DNA of 64,000 nt from an uncultured Piscinibacter sp. (GCF_937952055.1 NZ_CALFYO010000020.1:620001-684000), one strand, 5' to 3'. Shown: positions 7,654-16,897, counted from the first letter of the stretch. Notes: generated by a model from the letters alone, not told the origin. Program-made: numbers and translations.

Positions 7654-9723
7654 TCAGGCGAGCTCGGGCGCCAGCCCCTTCTTGCGCAGCATCGGCTCGA
7701 CCGTGGCCTCGCGACCGCGGAAGGCTCGATAGGCCGCGCGCGGCTCGAGCGAATCGCCCGCCGAATAGATGAACTGCTGCAGCCGCTGCGCCACCGCCGG
7801 ATCGAAGGGGTTGCCGGCCTCGGCGAAGGCGTCGAAGCCGTCGGCGTCGAGCACCTCGGCCCACAGGTAGACGTAGTAGCCGGCCGCATAGCTGGAACCC
7901 GAGAACAGATGCTGGAAGTGCGGCAGCCGGTGGTTCAGGCCCAGGGCCGTCGGCGCGCCGATGCGCTCGAGTTCGGCGCGCTCGGCCGCGATGATGTCCG
8001 GCCCTTCGGCCGAGCTCAGCGAATGCACCGCCATGTCGACCATCGCCGAGGCGGTGTAGCGCACCGTCTCGTAGCCCTGGTTGAACTTGCGCGCGGCATG
8101 CAACTTGGCCACCAGCTCGTCGGGAATCGGCTCGCCGGTCAGGTGGTGACGCGCATGCTGCTTCAGCACCGACGGCTCGGTGAGCCAGTGCTCGAACAGC
8201 TGCGACGGCAACTCGACGAAGTCGCGCAGCACGTTGGTGCCCGACAGCCGCTCGTAGGTCACGCTCGACAGCAGACCGTGCAGTCCGTGGCCGAACTCGT
8301 GGAACAGCGTGCGGGCATCGTCGAAGCTCAACAGCGTCGGCTCGCCGGGCACCCCCTTGGCGAAGTTGTTGTTGTTGACGACGATCGGCGCCACCGTGCC
8401 GCCGCCCGGCGTGTTGCGCGACTGCTGGCGGTAGTTGCTCATCCACGCGCCGCTGCGCTTGCTCGGCCGCGCGAAGTTGTCGTGCAGGAACACGCCCACG
8501 TGGCGGCCATCGCGCCCACGCACCTCGTAGACCTTCACGTCCGGGTGGTAGGCGCGGATGTCGGGCCGCGGCAGGAAGCTCAGGCCGAACAGCCGGTTCG
8601 CGCAGTCGAACGCCGCATCGACCATGCGCTCCAGCGGGAAGTAGGCCTTGACCGCCGCTTCGTCGAGGTCGTAGCGCAGCGCACGCACCTTCTCGGCGTA
8701 GAAGCGCCAGTCCCAGGCGTCGATCTGCAGCGTCTCGCCGCGCGACATCACCAGCGCCTGCAACGCCTCGCGCTCCTCCTCGGCGCGCGACTTGGCGCGC
8801 GTCCACACCTGCTCGAGCAGCTGGTTCACCGCTGTCCGCGTCCCGGCCATGGTGTCGGCCAGCGCATAGTCCGCGTAGCAGGCGTAGCCGTGGGCACGCG
8901 CCTGCTCGTTGCGCAGCGCAAGGATCTCCTGCGCCACCGGGCGGTTGTCGTGCTCGCCGGCATGTTCGCCACGGCCGATCCAGGCGCGCCAGGCCTGCTC
9001 GCGCAGGTCGCGGCGCTCGGAGAAGGTCAGGAAGGGCACGATCAGCGAGCGCGACAGCGTGATCACGTGCACGTCGCCCAGCCCGCGGTCGGCGGCCGCC
9101 TGGCGTGCCGCGGCGCGCACGAAGTCCGGCAGCCCTGCGAGGTCCGCCTCGCCGCGCAGCACCAGGTGGTAGGCGGCCTCGTCGGCGAGCACGTTCTGGC
9201 CGAAGCGCGTGGTCAGCTCGGCCAGGCGCTCCATCACCTGCGCGTAGCGCCGCTGCGCTGCGCCGCTCAGGCGCGCCCCCGAGCGCACGAAGTCGAAGTG
9301 GAAGCGCTCGAGCAGGCGGCGCTGCTCGGGCGTCAGGCCGAGTTCCGCGCGGCGCGAGTGCAGCGCATCGATGCGCGCGAACAGTCCGCCATGCATGTAG
9401 ATCGCGTTCTGGTGCGCCGCCAGTTGCGCGGCCAGATCGCGTTCGACCTGTTGCAGTGCCGGCGACGTCTCGCTGGCGGCGAGGTTGTGAAACACACCTT
9501 CGACGCGGTAGTAGAGCCGTCCGCTGCGGTCCAGCGCGGCAACGGTGTTCTCGAAGCTCGGCGGCGCCTGCTGCGCCGCGATGGCGTCGATCTCGGCCAG
9601 GTGCTCGGCACGCGCCGCCTCGAAAGCCGGCGGGAAATGCTCGGCGCGGATCTGCTCGAACGGCGGCAGGCCGAAGGCGGTGTCCCAGGGCTGCAGCAGT
9701 GGATTGCCGGTGTCGGACGTCAT
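7654..9723 (-). CDS. prlC: Oligopeptidase A (M3 family zinc metallopeptidase)
   Basis: 689 residues, matching the family length. The HExxH zinc motif is HEFGH (H475 to H479) inside ARTLFHEFGHGLHGLLS, and the third ligand region follows in the YERLSGTNVLRDFVELPSQ segment. The N-terminus NPLLQPWDTAFGLPPFEQI is typical of OpdA/PrlC. It is a cytoplasmic peptidase that degrades short peptides, including cleaved signal peptides. The gene converges with the hybrid kinase gene (17 bp between stops), and 41 bp separate its start from the LtaS-like gene upstream. Confidence 0.95.
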   Translation of the reverse strand: MTSDTGNPLLQPWDTAFGLPPFEQIRAEHFPPAFEAARAEHLAEIDAIAAQQAPPSFENTVAALDRSGRLYYRVEGVFHNLAASETSPALQQVERDLAAQLAAHQNAIYMHGGLFARIDALHSRRAELGLTPEQRRLLERFHFDFVRSGARLSGAAQRRYAQVMERLAELTTRFGQNVLADEAAYHLVLRGEADLAGLPDFVRAAARQAAADRGLGDVHVITLSRSLIVPFLTFSERRDLREQAWRAWIGRGEHAGEHDNRPVAQEILALRNEQARAHGYACYADYALADTMAGTRTAVNQLLEQVWTRAKSRAEEEREALQALVMSRGETLQIDAWDWRFYAEKVRALRYDLDEAAVKAYFPLERMVDAAFDCANRLFGLSFLPRPDIRAYHPDVKVYEVRGRDGRHVGVFLHDNFARPSKRSGAWMSNYRQQSRNTPGGGTVAPIVVNNNNFAKGVPGEPTLLSFDDARTLFHEFGHGLHGLLSSVTYERLSGTNVLRDFVELPSQLFEHWLTEPSVLKQHARHHLTGEPIPDELVAKLHAARKFNQGYETVRYTASAMVDMAVHSLSSAEGPDIIAAERAELERIGAPTALGLNHRLPHFQHLFSGSSYAAGYYVYLWAEVLDADGFDAFAEAGNPFDPAVAQRLQQFIYSAGDSLEPRAAYRAFRGREATVEPMLRKKGLAPELA

Positions 9724-9764
9724 GGCGGCTCTCGGGGTGATGAGACGCCGCGATTCTAGAAGTC

Positions 9765-11714
9765 TCAGCGCCGCAGTGCCGGTGCGGGGTTGGCGGCGTG
9801 GTGTGAGGAAAAGCGGTCGGCGGCCACCTGGTAGAAGGCGATGCTCTCGTCCAGTGCCGCATGGGACTGGTCGGCGGATGGCGGGCCGCCCTCCACGCCG
9901 AAGACGCGCGACCCGCGCTTGGGCCGGAGTTCGACCTGGACACCCTCGCCGACGAAGCCCACGGTCTGGTAGTTGGCCATGAACAGCGAGGGCTGCACGT
10001 TGTCGCGCAGCACGTCGCGTCCGAAGAACTCCGACACGTAGCCGAGGTTCAGGAGCCCCAGCACGGTGGGCGCCACGTCGATCTGCGAAGCCAGCGCGTC
10101 GACCGATCGCGGCATCACCTTGCCGGGCGCATAGACGACCATCGGGATGTGGTAGCGCTCCATCGGCAGGTCGCTGCGACCGCGCGCGATCGACGTGTGA
10201 TCGGCGACGAAGACGAACAGCGTGTTGCCGAACCAGGGCCGTGCCCGCGCCTTCTCGACGAACTGCCCGATCGCGTGATCGGTGTATTTCACGGCGCCCT
10301 CGCGGCCACTGCCGGAGGGGATGTCGATGCGGCCTTCGGGGTAGGTGAAGGGACGGTGGTTGGACGTCGTCATCACGTGCGCGAACACCTTGCGGCCCGC
10401 CGCCGCCCGCACGTCGATTTCGCGCAGCGCGAGGTCGAACAGGTCCTCGTCGGCGACGCCCCAGATGTTCTCGTGGTGGATGTCCTTCTTGTCGATCGCG
10501 CTGCGGTCGATCACCGTGTAGCCGTTGCCTCCGAAGAAGCTCGACATGTTGTCGAAGTAGCTGTAGCCGCCGTAGACGTACAACGGCTCCCAGCCCTGCG
10601 CCTTGAGCACGCCGCCCAGCGTGAACAGTCCGCCGTTGTCGGGCCGCATCGGCACCGCGTGGCCGGGGGTCGGTGGCACCGACAGCGTCAGCGCCTCGAG
10701 CCCGCGCACGGTGCGCGTGCCGGTAGCGTACATGTGCGTGAAGAGCAGGCCTTCGCGACCGAGTCGCTCGAGATTCGGGGTGAGGCCATGCGCCCCGCCG
10801 AGGCTCTCCACGAACTCGGCCCCGAGGCTCTCGATCGAGACCAGCACCACGTTCATGTCGCGACGCGGCCCTGCCGGCACGACCTCACGGCGGATCGGCA
10901 TGCCGGGCAGCGGCATCGGCCGGTAGTGCGCCGGATCGTCGAAGCGGTGCCGCAGGACGGCCTCGGCCTGCTCGGTGGGCAAGGTCGCGTAGAAGCGCGC
11001 GTAGTCGATCTGGTTGTAGCGCAGCGCGTGGAAGAACTCCCACACGCCATTGCCGGCGACCTGCACGAGCTGCGGCTGGACCAGCCGCTCCTTCCAGCCG
11101 GAGTTCACCGCCACGGTGAGCGCGCTGGCCGTGCCCAGGTAGGCGAGCGCCTGCAGCGAGCGCCGGCCTAGGCACGGCGCGCCCGCCGCGGCAGCGCGGC
11201 GCAGCGGCCGCACCAGCGGCAGCGAGAGCAGGCCGGTGGCCGCGCCGATGGCGGCGAACATCGGCGCGAGCGGATAGGACTCGCGGATGTTGCCGATCAC
11301 CTCCCGCGTGTAGATCAGATAGTCGACCGCGATGAAGTTGAAGCGCGACGCGAACTCGTTCCAGAACACGAACTCGGCGACGCTGACGAAGACCAACCCG
11401 CCCAGCAGCCCGATCGCCAGAGCGGTCGCCGTCCAGCCCAGCGCCCTCGGCGCGCGTGCCCGCGGCCACCACCAGCCCAGCAGCACCAACGGCAGGCACC
11501 ACCACAGCGCCACCGCGGTGTCGTAGCCGAGGCCGTAGAGCAGCGCCGGTCCCAGGCGCAACGGCTCGAACAGCGCGCTGTCGGCGTTGAAGACCGCCAG
11601 GCCGATGCGCGTCAGGGCACTGACCCCCAGGAACGCGAGCAGCAGCGGCACCGCCAGCGACAGACGCCCGGGGCCGACCAGGGGGGATTCAGGGTGGCGT
11701 TGCGGCTCGTCCAT
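9765..11714 (-). CDS. LTA synthase-like inner-membrane sulfatase-fold transferase
   Basis: 649 residues. About five N-terminal hydrophobic segments (within residues 15-200) are followed by a periplasmic sulfatase/alkaline-phosphatase-like domain from about residue 280. Visible active-site features are VVLVSIESLGAEF (metal-binding Glu), GTRTVRG with T335 aligned to the LtaS nucleophile, and FVADHTS. This is the LtaS/MdoB/EptA-type architecture. In Gram-negatives such proteins transfer phosphoglycerol or phosphoethanolamine to envelope glycans or lipids. Here the donor and acceptor are unknown. It is transcribed in the same direction as prlC, 41 bp away, but a functional link is not obvious. 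Confidence 0.85.
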   Translation of the reverse strand: MDEPQRHPESPLVGPGRLSLAVPLLLAFLGVSALTRIGLAVFNADSALFEPLRLGPALLYGLGYDTAVALWWCLPLVLLGWWWPRARAPRALGWTATALAIGLLGGLVFVSVAEFVFWNEFASRFNFIAVDYLIYTREVIGNIRESYPLAPMFAAIGAATGLLSLPLVRPLRRAAAAGAPCLGRRSLQALAYLGTASALTVAVNSGWKERLVQPQLVQVAGNGVWEFFHALRYNQIDYARFYATLPTEQAEAVLRHRFDDPAHYRPMPLPGMPIRREVVPAGPRRDMNVVLVSIESLGAEFVESLGGAHGLTPNLERLGREGLLFTHMYATGTRTVRGLEALTLSVPPTPGHAVPMRPDNGGLFTLGGVLKAQGWEPLYVYGGYSYFDNMSSFFGGNGYTVIDRSAIDKKDIHHENIWGVADEDLFDLALREIDVRAAAGRKVFAHVMTTSNHRPFTYPEGRIDIPSGSGREGAVKYTDHAIGQFVEKARARPWFGNTLFVFVADHTSIARGRSDLPMERYHIPMVVYAPGKVMPRSVDALASQIDVAPTVLGLLNLGYVSEFFGRDVLRDNVQPSLFMANYQTVGFVGEGVQVELRPKRGSRVFGVEGGPPSADQSHAALDESIAFYQVAADRFSSHHAANPAPALRR

Positions 11715-11788
11715 CGGTGCCGCAATGTAGGCACCGCGGATTAAGCCCAGCTTGTCCGCGACGCCACGGCCGCCGGCCGCGGCGCGAC

Positions 11789-12268
11789 TTACTTCCCCTT
11801 ACGGAGCGCGGCCTCGTCGAGCTGGTCGAAGCGGCGGTTGTCGCATTTCTGGCGGAAGCTGGCGCGGTCGGCTTCGATGGCCGAGACACGGATGTTGAAC
11901 TGATTGCTGCGCGCGACGAAGTCCTCGATCGCCTTGTCGTGCGCCATGGCGCGTTCCTTGTGCTGCTCGACCGCCGCTGCATTGGCCAGGTCCAGCTTGT
12001 CGAGCTCGACCTTGATGTCTTCACGCTGCTGCATCAGGCCGGCCTTTTCCTTCTCGAGCTGGTCGCGCTCGCTGGCGGCCGCCTCGCCGCCGGTCTTGAC
12101 GCGGTCCTGCAGGGCGAAACATTCGCGCAGTTCGGCACGCGTGAGCAGCGGACCGCTGCCCTTGCCGTTGCCGAAGATGCCCAGCTTGAGCTTGTCGCCG
12201 GCGGCGTCGGCCGCGCAGGGCAGGCTGACGGCGGCCAGCGCGAGGCTGAGGACGGTGAGTTGTCGCAT
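11789..12268 (-). CDS. Periplasmic coiled-coil protein, function unknown
   Basis: 159 residues with a clear signal peptide (MRQLTVLSLALAAVSLPCAADA). The mature part is mostly charged helix: a Cys-containing LLTRAELRECFALQDRVK segment, then about 60 residues rich in Glu, Lys and Gln (coiled coil), and a second Cys in SFRQKCDNRRF. The two Cys flank the coiled coil and could form a disulfide. The pattern resembles small uncharacterised periplasmic proteins of beta-proteobacteria. It lies 34 bp downstream of the gor stop on the same strand. Confidence 0.7.
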   Translation of the reverse strand: MRQLTVLSLALAAVSLPCAADAAGDKLKLGIFGNGKGSGPLLTRAELRECFALQDRVKTGGEAAASERDQLEKEKAGLMQQREDIKVELDKLDLANAAAVEQHKERAMAHDKAIEDFVARSNQFNIRVSAIEADRASFRQKCDNRRFDQLDEAALRKGK

Positions 12269-12302
12269 GGAACTGGAGGGAGGCTGGTCGAACAGGCGCG
12301 CA

Positions 12303-13655
12303 TCATGCCACTGGCTCGCGCATCGTCACGAACTCCTCGGCCGCGGTCGGGTGAATGCCAATGGTGGCGTCGAACTGCGACTTCGTGGCGCCGGCCTTCA
12401 TCGCCACGGCAAATCCCTGCACCACCTCGCCGGCGTCGTCGCCGACCATGTGCACGCCGACCACGCGGTCGCTCGCCGCATCGACCACCAGCTTCATCAG
12501 CACTCGCTCGGCACTGCCGGACAGGGTGTGCTTCAGCGGCCTGAATTCGCTGCGGAACACGCGCACTCCGCCGAAGCGCTCGCGCGCCTGCGCCTCGTTG
12601 AGGCCGACGGTCGCCACGTTGGGATGGGTGAACACCGCGGTGGGCACGAGCTCGTAGTCGATGCGACGCTGGCCATTGCCGAACAGGCGGTCGACCAGCA
12701 CCATCGCCTCGGCCAGCGCCACCGGCGTGAGCTGCAGGCGATCGATCACGTCGCCGATTGCGTGGATTCCTGCCACGCTGGACTCGAAGCCCGCATCGAC
12801 GACGATCGCGCCGCGTTCGTCCATGCGCACGCCCAGCGCCTCCAGTCCCAGCCCGGCGGTGTTCGGCTGGCGGCCGGTGGCCTCCAGCACGGCGTCGGCG
12901 TCAAGCGTGCGGCCGTTCTTCAGGGTCAGGCGCAGGCCGCCGGCGGCGCGCTCGATCGCGGCCAGCTCGGTGCCGGTGAGCTGCACGACGCCGTGCTGGG
13001 CCATCTGCCGTGCGAGGAAGCCACGCACATCGTCGTCGAAGCCGCGCAGGATCTGCGGACCGCGCACCAGTTGCGTGACCTCGGCGCCCAGGCCGCGGAA
13101 GATCGAGGCGAACTCGCAGCCGATGTAACCGCCGCCCACCACCACCAGTCGGCGCGGGAACTCGGGCAGGTCGAACATCGCGTCGGAAGTCACTGCCAGC
13201 TCGCCGCCGGGCAGCCCGGGCACCACCGCATGACCGCCGGTGGCGACGAGGATGTGCCGCGCCGAATGCTCGACACCGTCGACGTCGACCGACTGCGACG
13301 AGGCCAGCCGGGCGCGGCCGCGCAGGATGCTCACGCCGGCATCGCGCAGCAGTTTCTCGTAGATGCCGTTCAGGCGCGAGATCTCTCGCGCGCGATTGGC
13401 CTTCAGGACCGCCCAGTCGAAGCTCGCCTCGCCCGGCGTCCAGCCGAAACCGCGCGACTGCTCGAAGGCGTCGGCGAAGTGCGCGGCATAGCTGTACAGC
13501 TTCTTCGGGATGCAGCCCAGGTTCACGCAGGTGCCACCGAGGGCAGCGCTCTCGGCGACGGCGACACGCGCGCCGCGCTGCGCCGCCATGCGCGCGGCGC
13601 GCACGCCGCCGCTGCCGGCGCCGATGACGAACAGGTCGAAGGCAGGGTCGCTCAT
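12303..13655 (-). CDS. gor: Glutathione reductase
   Basis: Start 13655 gives MSDPAFDLFVIGAGSGG with a GGGAA ribosome-binding sequence and a 450-residue protein, the family length; an upstream ATG adds 19 unlikely residues. Features are the FAD-binding GAGSGG, the redox disulfide GTCVNLGC (C43 and C48), an NADPH Rossmann motif VVVGGGYIGCEFASI, and the C-terminal dimer-interface active site HPTAAEEF with its catalytic His-Glu. It reduces glutathione disulfide with NADPH in the cytoplasm. It is transcribed divergently from the Gfo/Idh oxidoreductase (55 bp apart). Confidence 0.95.
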   Translation of the reverse strand: MSDPAFDLFVIGAGSGGVRAARMAAQRGARVAVAESAALGGTCVNLGCIPKKLYSYAAHFADAFEQSRGFGWTPGEASFDWAVLKANRAREISRLNGIYEKLLRDAGVSILRGRARLASSQSVDVDGVEHSARHILVATGGHAVVPGLPGGELAVTSDAMFDLPEFPRRLVVVGGGYIGCEFASIFRGLGAEVTQLVRGPQILRGFDDDVRGFLARQMAQHGVVQLTGTELAAIERAAGGLRLTLKNGRTLDADAVLEATGRQPNTAGLGLEALGVRMDERGAIVVDAGFESSVAGIHAIGDVIDRLQLTPVALAEAMVLVDRLFGNGQRRIDYELVPTAVFTHPNVATVGLNEAQARERFGGVRVFRSEFRPLKHTLSGSAERVLMKLVVDAASDRVVGVHMVGDDAGEVVQGFAVAMKAGATKSQFDATIGIHPTAAEEFVTMREPVA

Positions 13656-13710
13656 GGAATTTCCCGGTCGAGCGCGACAATGCGCTTCCTTCATCTTGCC
13701 GCAGATCGCC

Positions 13711-14832
13711 ATGTCCCTGCCCCCGCTGCGCGTCGGCCTGATCGGCTATGGCTACGCCGGCAAGACCTTCCATGCGCCGCTGATCGGCGGCGTGCCCGGG
13801 CTGGCGCTGGCGGCGGTGTCCAGCCGCGACCCCGCGCGCGTGCGCGCCGACTGGCCCGAGGTCGAGGTGCTGCCCGACGCGCGGGCCCTGATCAGGCAGG
13901 CCGACCTCGACCTCGTCGTCATCGCCAGCCCCAACGACAGCCACTTCCCGCTGGCACGCGCCGCGCTGGCCGCCGGTCGGCACGTCGTGGTCGACAAGCC
14001 CTTCACCCTGACGCCGGCCGAAGCGCGCGAGCTGTGCGCCCTGGCCCATGCGCGCGGCCGGCAGCTCTCGGTGTTCCACAACCGCCGCTGGGACAGCGAC
14101 TTCCTGACGCTGCGCACGCTGCTCCAGCGCGGCACGCTGGGCCGCATCGTCCACCTCGAATCGGCCTTCGACCGCTACCGCCCCGAGGTGCGCGCCCGCT
14201 GGCGCGAGTCGGCCGCGCCGGGCGGCGGGCTGTGGTTCGACCTCGGTCCGCACCTGCTCGACCAGGCGCTGCAGCTGTTCGGCTGGCCCGAGGCGATCGC
14301 GCTCGACCAGGCCACGCTGCGGGACGCTGGGCAGGCCGACGACTGGTTCCAGGCCCGGTTGCGCTATCCGGGCCTGCGCGTCGTGCTGCGCGCGAGCATG
14401 CTGGCGGCTGCGCCCGCGCCGCGCTTCGTCGTTCATGGCACGCGAGGGTCGTGGATCAAGCTCGGGCTGGACGCGCAGGAAGACGCGCTGAAGGCCGGCG
14501 AGCGCCCGCTCTGGCCGCCGGAGCCCGGCTGGGGCGCAGACCGCAACGTCAGCCTGCTCACGCAGATGCGCGGCGACACGCTGCACACCGACCACTGGCC
14601 GCTGCTGCCCGGATGTCAGGGTGCCTTCTATGCGGCTGTGCGCGATGCCCTGCGCGGCGAGGGCGACAACCCGGTGCCCGGCGAGCAGGCCGCGGCGGTG
14701 ATGGCGCTGATCGAACTGGGGCGGCGCAGCCAGCGCGAGGCTCGCGAGTGCGAGGCCGGTACGCCGCCGATTGCCAGCCGGCCCACGCAGGCGCAGACTG
14801 CCGGCTCCGTCCGCCAGGAAGCGTCGCGATGA
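13711..14832 (+). CDS. Gfo/Idh/MocA-family NAD(P)-dependent oxidoreductase (IolW/YvaA-like)
   Basis: Start 13711 gives MSLPPLRVGLIGYGYAGKTF and 373 residues. The N-terminal Rossmann fold (GYGYAG), VVIASPNDSHFPLA, the DKPFTL motif with its conserved Lys-Pro, and HNRRWDSDFLTL match the group containing the NADP-dependent scyllo-inositol dehydrogenase YvaA/IolW and E. coli YdgJ. A sugar or cyclitol dehydrogenase role is likely, with substrate unknown. The next gene starts within its stop (ATGA), so the two are co-transcribed. A possible -10 (GACAAT) lies at 13676-13681. Confidence 0.85.
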   Translation: MSLPPLRVGLIGYGYAGKTFHAPLIGGVPGLALAAVSSRDPARVRADWPEVEVLPDARALIRQADLDLVVIASPNDSHFPLARAALAAGRHVVVDKPFTLTPAEARELCALAHARGRQLSVFHNRRWDSDFLTLRTLLQRGTLGRIVHLESAFDRYRPEVRARWRESAAPGGGLWFDLGPHLLDQALQLFGWPEAIALDQATLRDAGQADDWFQARLRYPGLRVVLRASMLAAAPAPRFVVHGTRGSWIKLGLDAQEDALKAGERPLWPPEPGWGADRNVSLLTQMRGDTLHTDHWPLLPGCQGAFYAAVRDALRGEGDNPVPGEQAAAVMALIELGRRSQREARECEAGTPPIASRPTQAQTAGSVRQEASR

Positions 14833-15359
14833 AGATCCTCAAGTGGCTGCTCGCCGTCGTGCTGCTGCTCGCCACCATGCTGGTGCTCGGCGGTTACATG
14901 ATCTCGCCGAAGTTCGCCGTGTCGCGCAGCACGGTCGTCGCGGCGCCGCCGGCCAGGGTCTACGCGCTGGTGGCCGAGCCCCGCCGCTGGAAAGACTGGA
15001 CGGTCTGGAACCGCCGCGACCCGGCGATGCAGATGGACTACAGCGGCCCGCCCAGCGGCGAAGGCGCGGCCTGGTCGTGGCAGAGCGCCAGCGAGGGCAA
15101 CGGCCGCATGACCTTCACCGCCGCCGAGCCAGATCGGCGGGTGGCCTACGAGTTGTTCTTCCCCGACTTCGGCACCACCTCCACCGGCGAGCTGACGCTG
15201 GCGGCAGAAGGCAACGGCACGCGCATCACCTGGTCGATCAACGGCGACATGGGCAGCAACCCGCTGATGCGCTGGTTTGCGCTCGGCGCCGACGCCATGG
15301 TCGGCAAGGACTTCGCCGAGGGCCTGGCGGGGCTCAAGGCACTGGCAGAGAGATCCTGA
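14829..15359 (+). CDS. SRPBCC-family (polyketide cyclase-like) membrane-anchored protein
   Basis: 176 residues. One N-terminal membrane helix (MKILKWLLAVVLLLATMLVL) is followed by a START/SRPBCC lipid- or ligand-binding fold: VSRSTVVAAPPARVYALV, then a conserved WKDWTVWNRRDPAM and late helices GKDFAEGLAGLKAL. Related proteins are annotated as polyketide cyclase/dehydrase or SRPBCC. The ligand is unknown. It overlaps the upstream oxidoreductase gene by 4 bp. The convergent ion-channel gene ends 3 bp after it. Confidence 0.75.
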   Translation: MKILKWLLAVVLLLATMLVLGGYMISPKFAVSRSTVVAAPPARVYALVAEPRRWKDWTVWNRRDPAMQMDYSGPPSGEGAAWSWQSASEGNGRMTFTAAEPDRRVAYELFFPDFGTTSTGELTLAAEGNGTRITWSINGDMGSNPLMRWFALGADAMVGKDFAEGLAGLKALAERS

Positions 15360-15362
15360 CGC

Positions 15363-16247
15363 TCAGTCGCGCCGATACGGCGGCAGCGCGGCGCCGCAGT
15401 CGCGGCAGAACCTGGCGTGGGCCTCGTGGCCCTCGCTCAGGCATTCGTGGCAGGTGCGCGTGGTCGGCTCTCGCCGCACGCGCTGTGCGGTGAATTCGGC
15501 GCTGACGATGCCGGTGGGCACGGCGAGGATGCCCCAGCCGAGCAGCATCATCACCGAGGCGATCGCCCGGCCGAGGTCGGTCTTCGGCGTGACGTCGCCG
15601 AAGCCCACGGTGGTCATGGTGGTGATGGCCCAGTAGATGCCCAGCGGGATGCTGGTGAAGCCGTTGTCGGCACCTTCGACCACGTACATCAGCGTGCCCA
15701 TCACCAGCACGACCATCAGCACGAAGGAGAGGAAGACGGCAATCTTGCGCCGGCTCGCCGCGAGCGCGGCGCCCAGCGCGCGGTATTCGGCGACGTAAGC
15801 GCCCATCTTCAGCACGCGGAAGATGCGCAGCAGCCGCAGGATGCGCACGTCGATCAGCGCGTGCAGTCCGGGCGCCAGCAGCGCCAGCCAGGTCGGCAGC
15901 ACGGCCAGCAGGTCGATGATGCCGAATGCGCTGGTCGCGTAGCGCCTGGGCCGGCGCACGCAGGCGAGCCGGGCAACGTACTCCAGCGTGAAGAGCACCG
16001 TGAAGCTCCACTCGAGCACGCCGAAGACGCCGCCCAGGCGCGAACCGATCGCCCCCACGCTGTCGAGCATCACCACCGCGACGCTGGCGAGGATCAACCA
16101 GATCAGCACCACGTCGAAGGTGCGGCCGGCGCGCGTGTCGGCCTCGAAGATGACGGTGTACAGCGCCAGCCGCCAGCCGCCCTCGGGACGGCCGAAGCGG
16201 TCGGCGGCCGAGTCGGCCGGCGCGCGGGGGGCAGCGGTGTCGGGCAT
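15363..16247 (-). CDS. Voltage-gated-type K+ channel (ion transporter) with a zinc-ribbon tail
   Basis: Start 16247 (MPDTAAP) gives about 294 residues; ATG at 16274 is an alternative. Six membrane segments are visible. S4 carries spaced arginines (RILRLLRIFRVLKM), and the pore has the selectivity filter TVGFGD after IYWAITTMT, the classic K+ signature. After S6 the C-terminus contains two CxxC pairs (CHEC and CRDC, about 15 residues apart), a zinc-ribbon-like module not standard for Kch-type channels. It should conduct K+ across the inner membrane, with voltage dependence inferred from S4. It is divergent from yaeQ. Confidence 0.85.
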   Translation of the reverse strand: MPDTAAPRAPADSAADRFGRPEGGWRLALYTVIFEADTRAGRTFDVVLIWLILASVAVVMLDSVGAIGSRLGGVFGVLEWSFTVLFTLEYVARLACVRRPRRYATSAFGIIDLLAVLPTWLALLAPGLHALIDVRILRLLRIFRVLKMGAYVAEYRALGAALAASRRKIAVFLSFVLMVVLVMGTLMYVVEGADNGFTSIPLGIYWAITTMTTVGFGDVTPKTDLGRAIASVMMLLGWGILAVPTGIVSAEFTAQRVRREPTTRTCHECLSEGHEAHARFCRDCGAALPPYRRD

Positions 16248-16272
16248 GGTGTCGGGGCAGAGTCCGCGTGCC

Positions 16273-16301
16273 ATTGTGGCGCGGCCGGGCTCTGGTCTAA
16301 T
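16273..16301 (+). promoter_or_regulatory. Probable yaeQ promoter
   Basis: TCTAAT (16296-16301) matches the -10 consensus at 5 of 6 bases, with a weak -35 (TTGTGG, 16274-16279) 16 bp upstream. The expected start of transcription is near 16308, giving a leader of about 20 nt without an obvious Shine-Dalgarno sequence. Confidence 0.4.
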
Positions 16302-16326
16302 CGCCGCTTTGCGCTGCACCCTGCCC

Positions 16327-16881
16327 ATGGCACTCAAGGCGACCATCTTCAAAGCCCGCGTACAGCTCGCCGACATGGATCGCGGCCTCTACGCCGACCA
16401 TGCGCTGACGCTGGCCCGCCACCCTTCCGAGACCGACGAGCGCATGCTGATGCGTGTGCTGGCCTTCGCGCTGAACGTGCCGGCCGACGACCGCGAAGGC
16501 ACGCTGGAGTTCGGCAAGGGCCTGTCGGACACCGACGAGCCCGACCTCTGGCACCGCGACCTCACCGGCCGCATCCGCCACTGGATCGACGTCGGCCAAC
16601 CCGACGACAAGCGCCTGCTGCGCGCCGCTGGCCGCGCCGACAGGGTCAGCGTCTACGCCTACGCCGCGAGCACGCCGATCTGGTGGGGCGGCATCGCCAA
16701 CAAATTGGCGCGCGCGGCGAACATCGAGGTCTGGCAGGTCGATGCCGCGCAGAGCCAGGCGCTGGCCGCGCTGGCCCGACGTACCATGCAATTGCAGGTG
16801 AGCGTGCAGGACGGCACCGCCTGGGTGGGCGACGGCGAGCAGTCGGTGGAGATCACGCCGCAGCGCCTGAACGCGACGTAA
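16327..16881 (+). CDS. yaeQ: YaeQ family protein
   Basis: 184 residues starting MALKATIFKARVQLADMDRG, followed by YADHALTLARHPSETDERMLMRVL and a GKGLSDTDEPDLW segment, the hallmark of YaeQ. The fold belongs to the PD-(D/E)XK nuclease-like superfamily, and the conserved Glu/Asp in GTLEFGKGLSDTDEPDLW lie where a nuclease active site would be. Biochemical activity is not established. YaeQ has been described as able to compensate for loss of RfaH. The GNAT gene follows 16 bp downstream and is probably co-transcribed. Confidence 0.93.
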   Translation: MALKATIFKARVQLADMDRGLYADHALTLARHPSETDERMLMRVLAFALNVPADDREGTLEFGKGLSDTDEPDLWHRDLTGRIRHWIDVGQPDDKRLLRAAGRADRVSVYAYAASTPIWWGGIANKLARAANIEVWQVDAAQSQALAALARRTMQLQVSVQDGTAWVGDGEQSVEITPQRLNAT

Positions 16882-16897
16882 AGAGAGGCCGCAGGGC

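Noticed and set aside
6671..9943. Long minus-strand and plus-strand frames over the hybrid kinase and prlC (6671-9943, 6817-9759)
   Set aside because: Both lie over well-supported genes in another frame and show only Ala/Arg/Gly-rich text without motifs.
11904..15359. A 1151-codon open frame on the plus strand
   Set aside because: Only its last 176 codons (SRPBCC protein from 14829) resemble a protein. The remainder is antisense to gor and the coiled-coil gene or out of frame with the Gfo/Idh gene.
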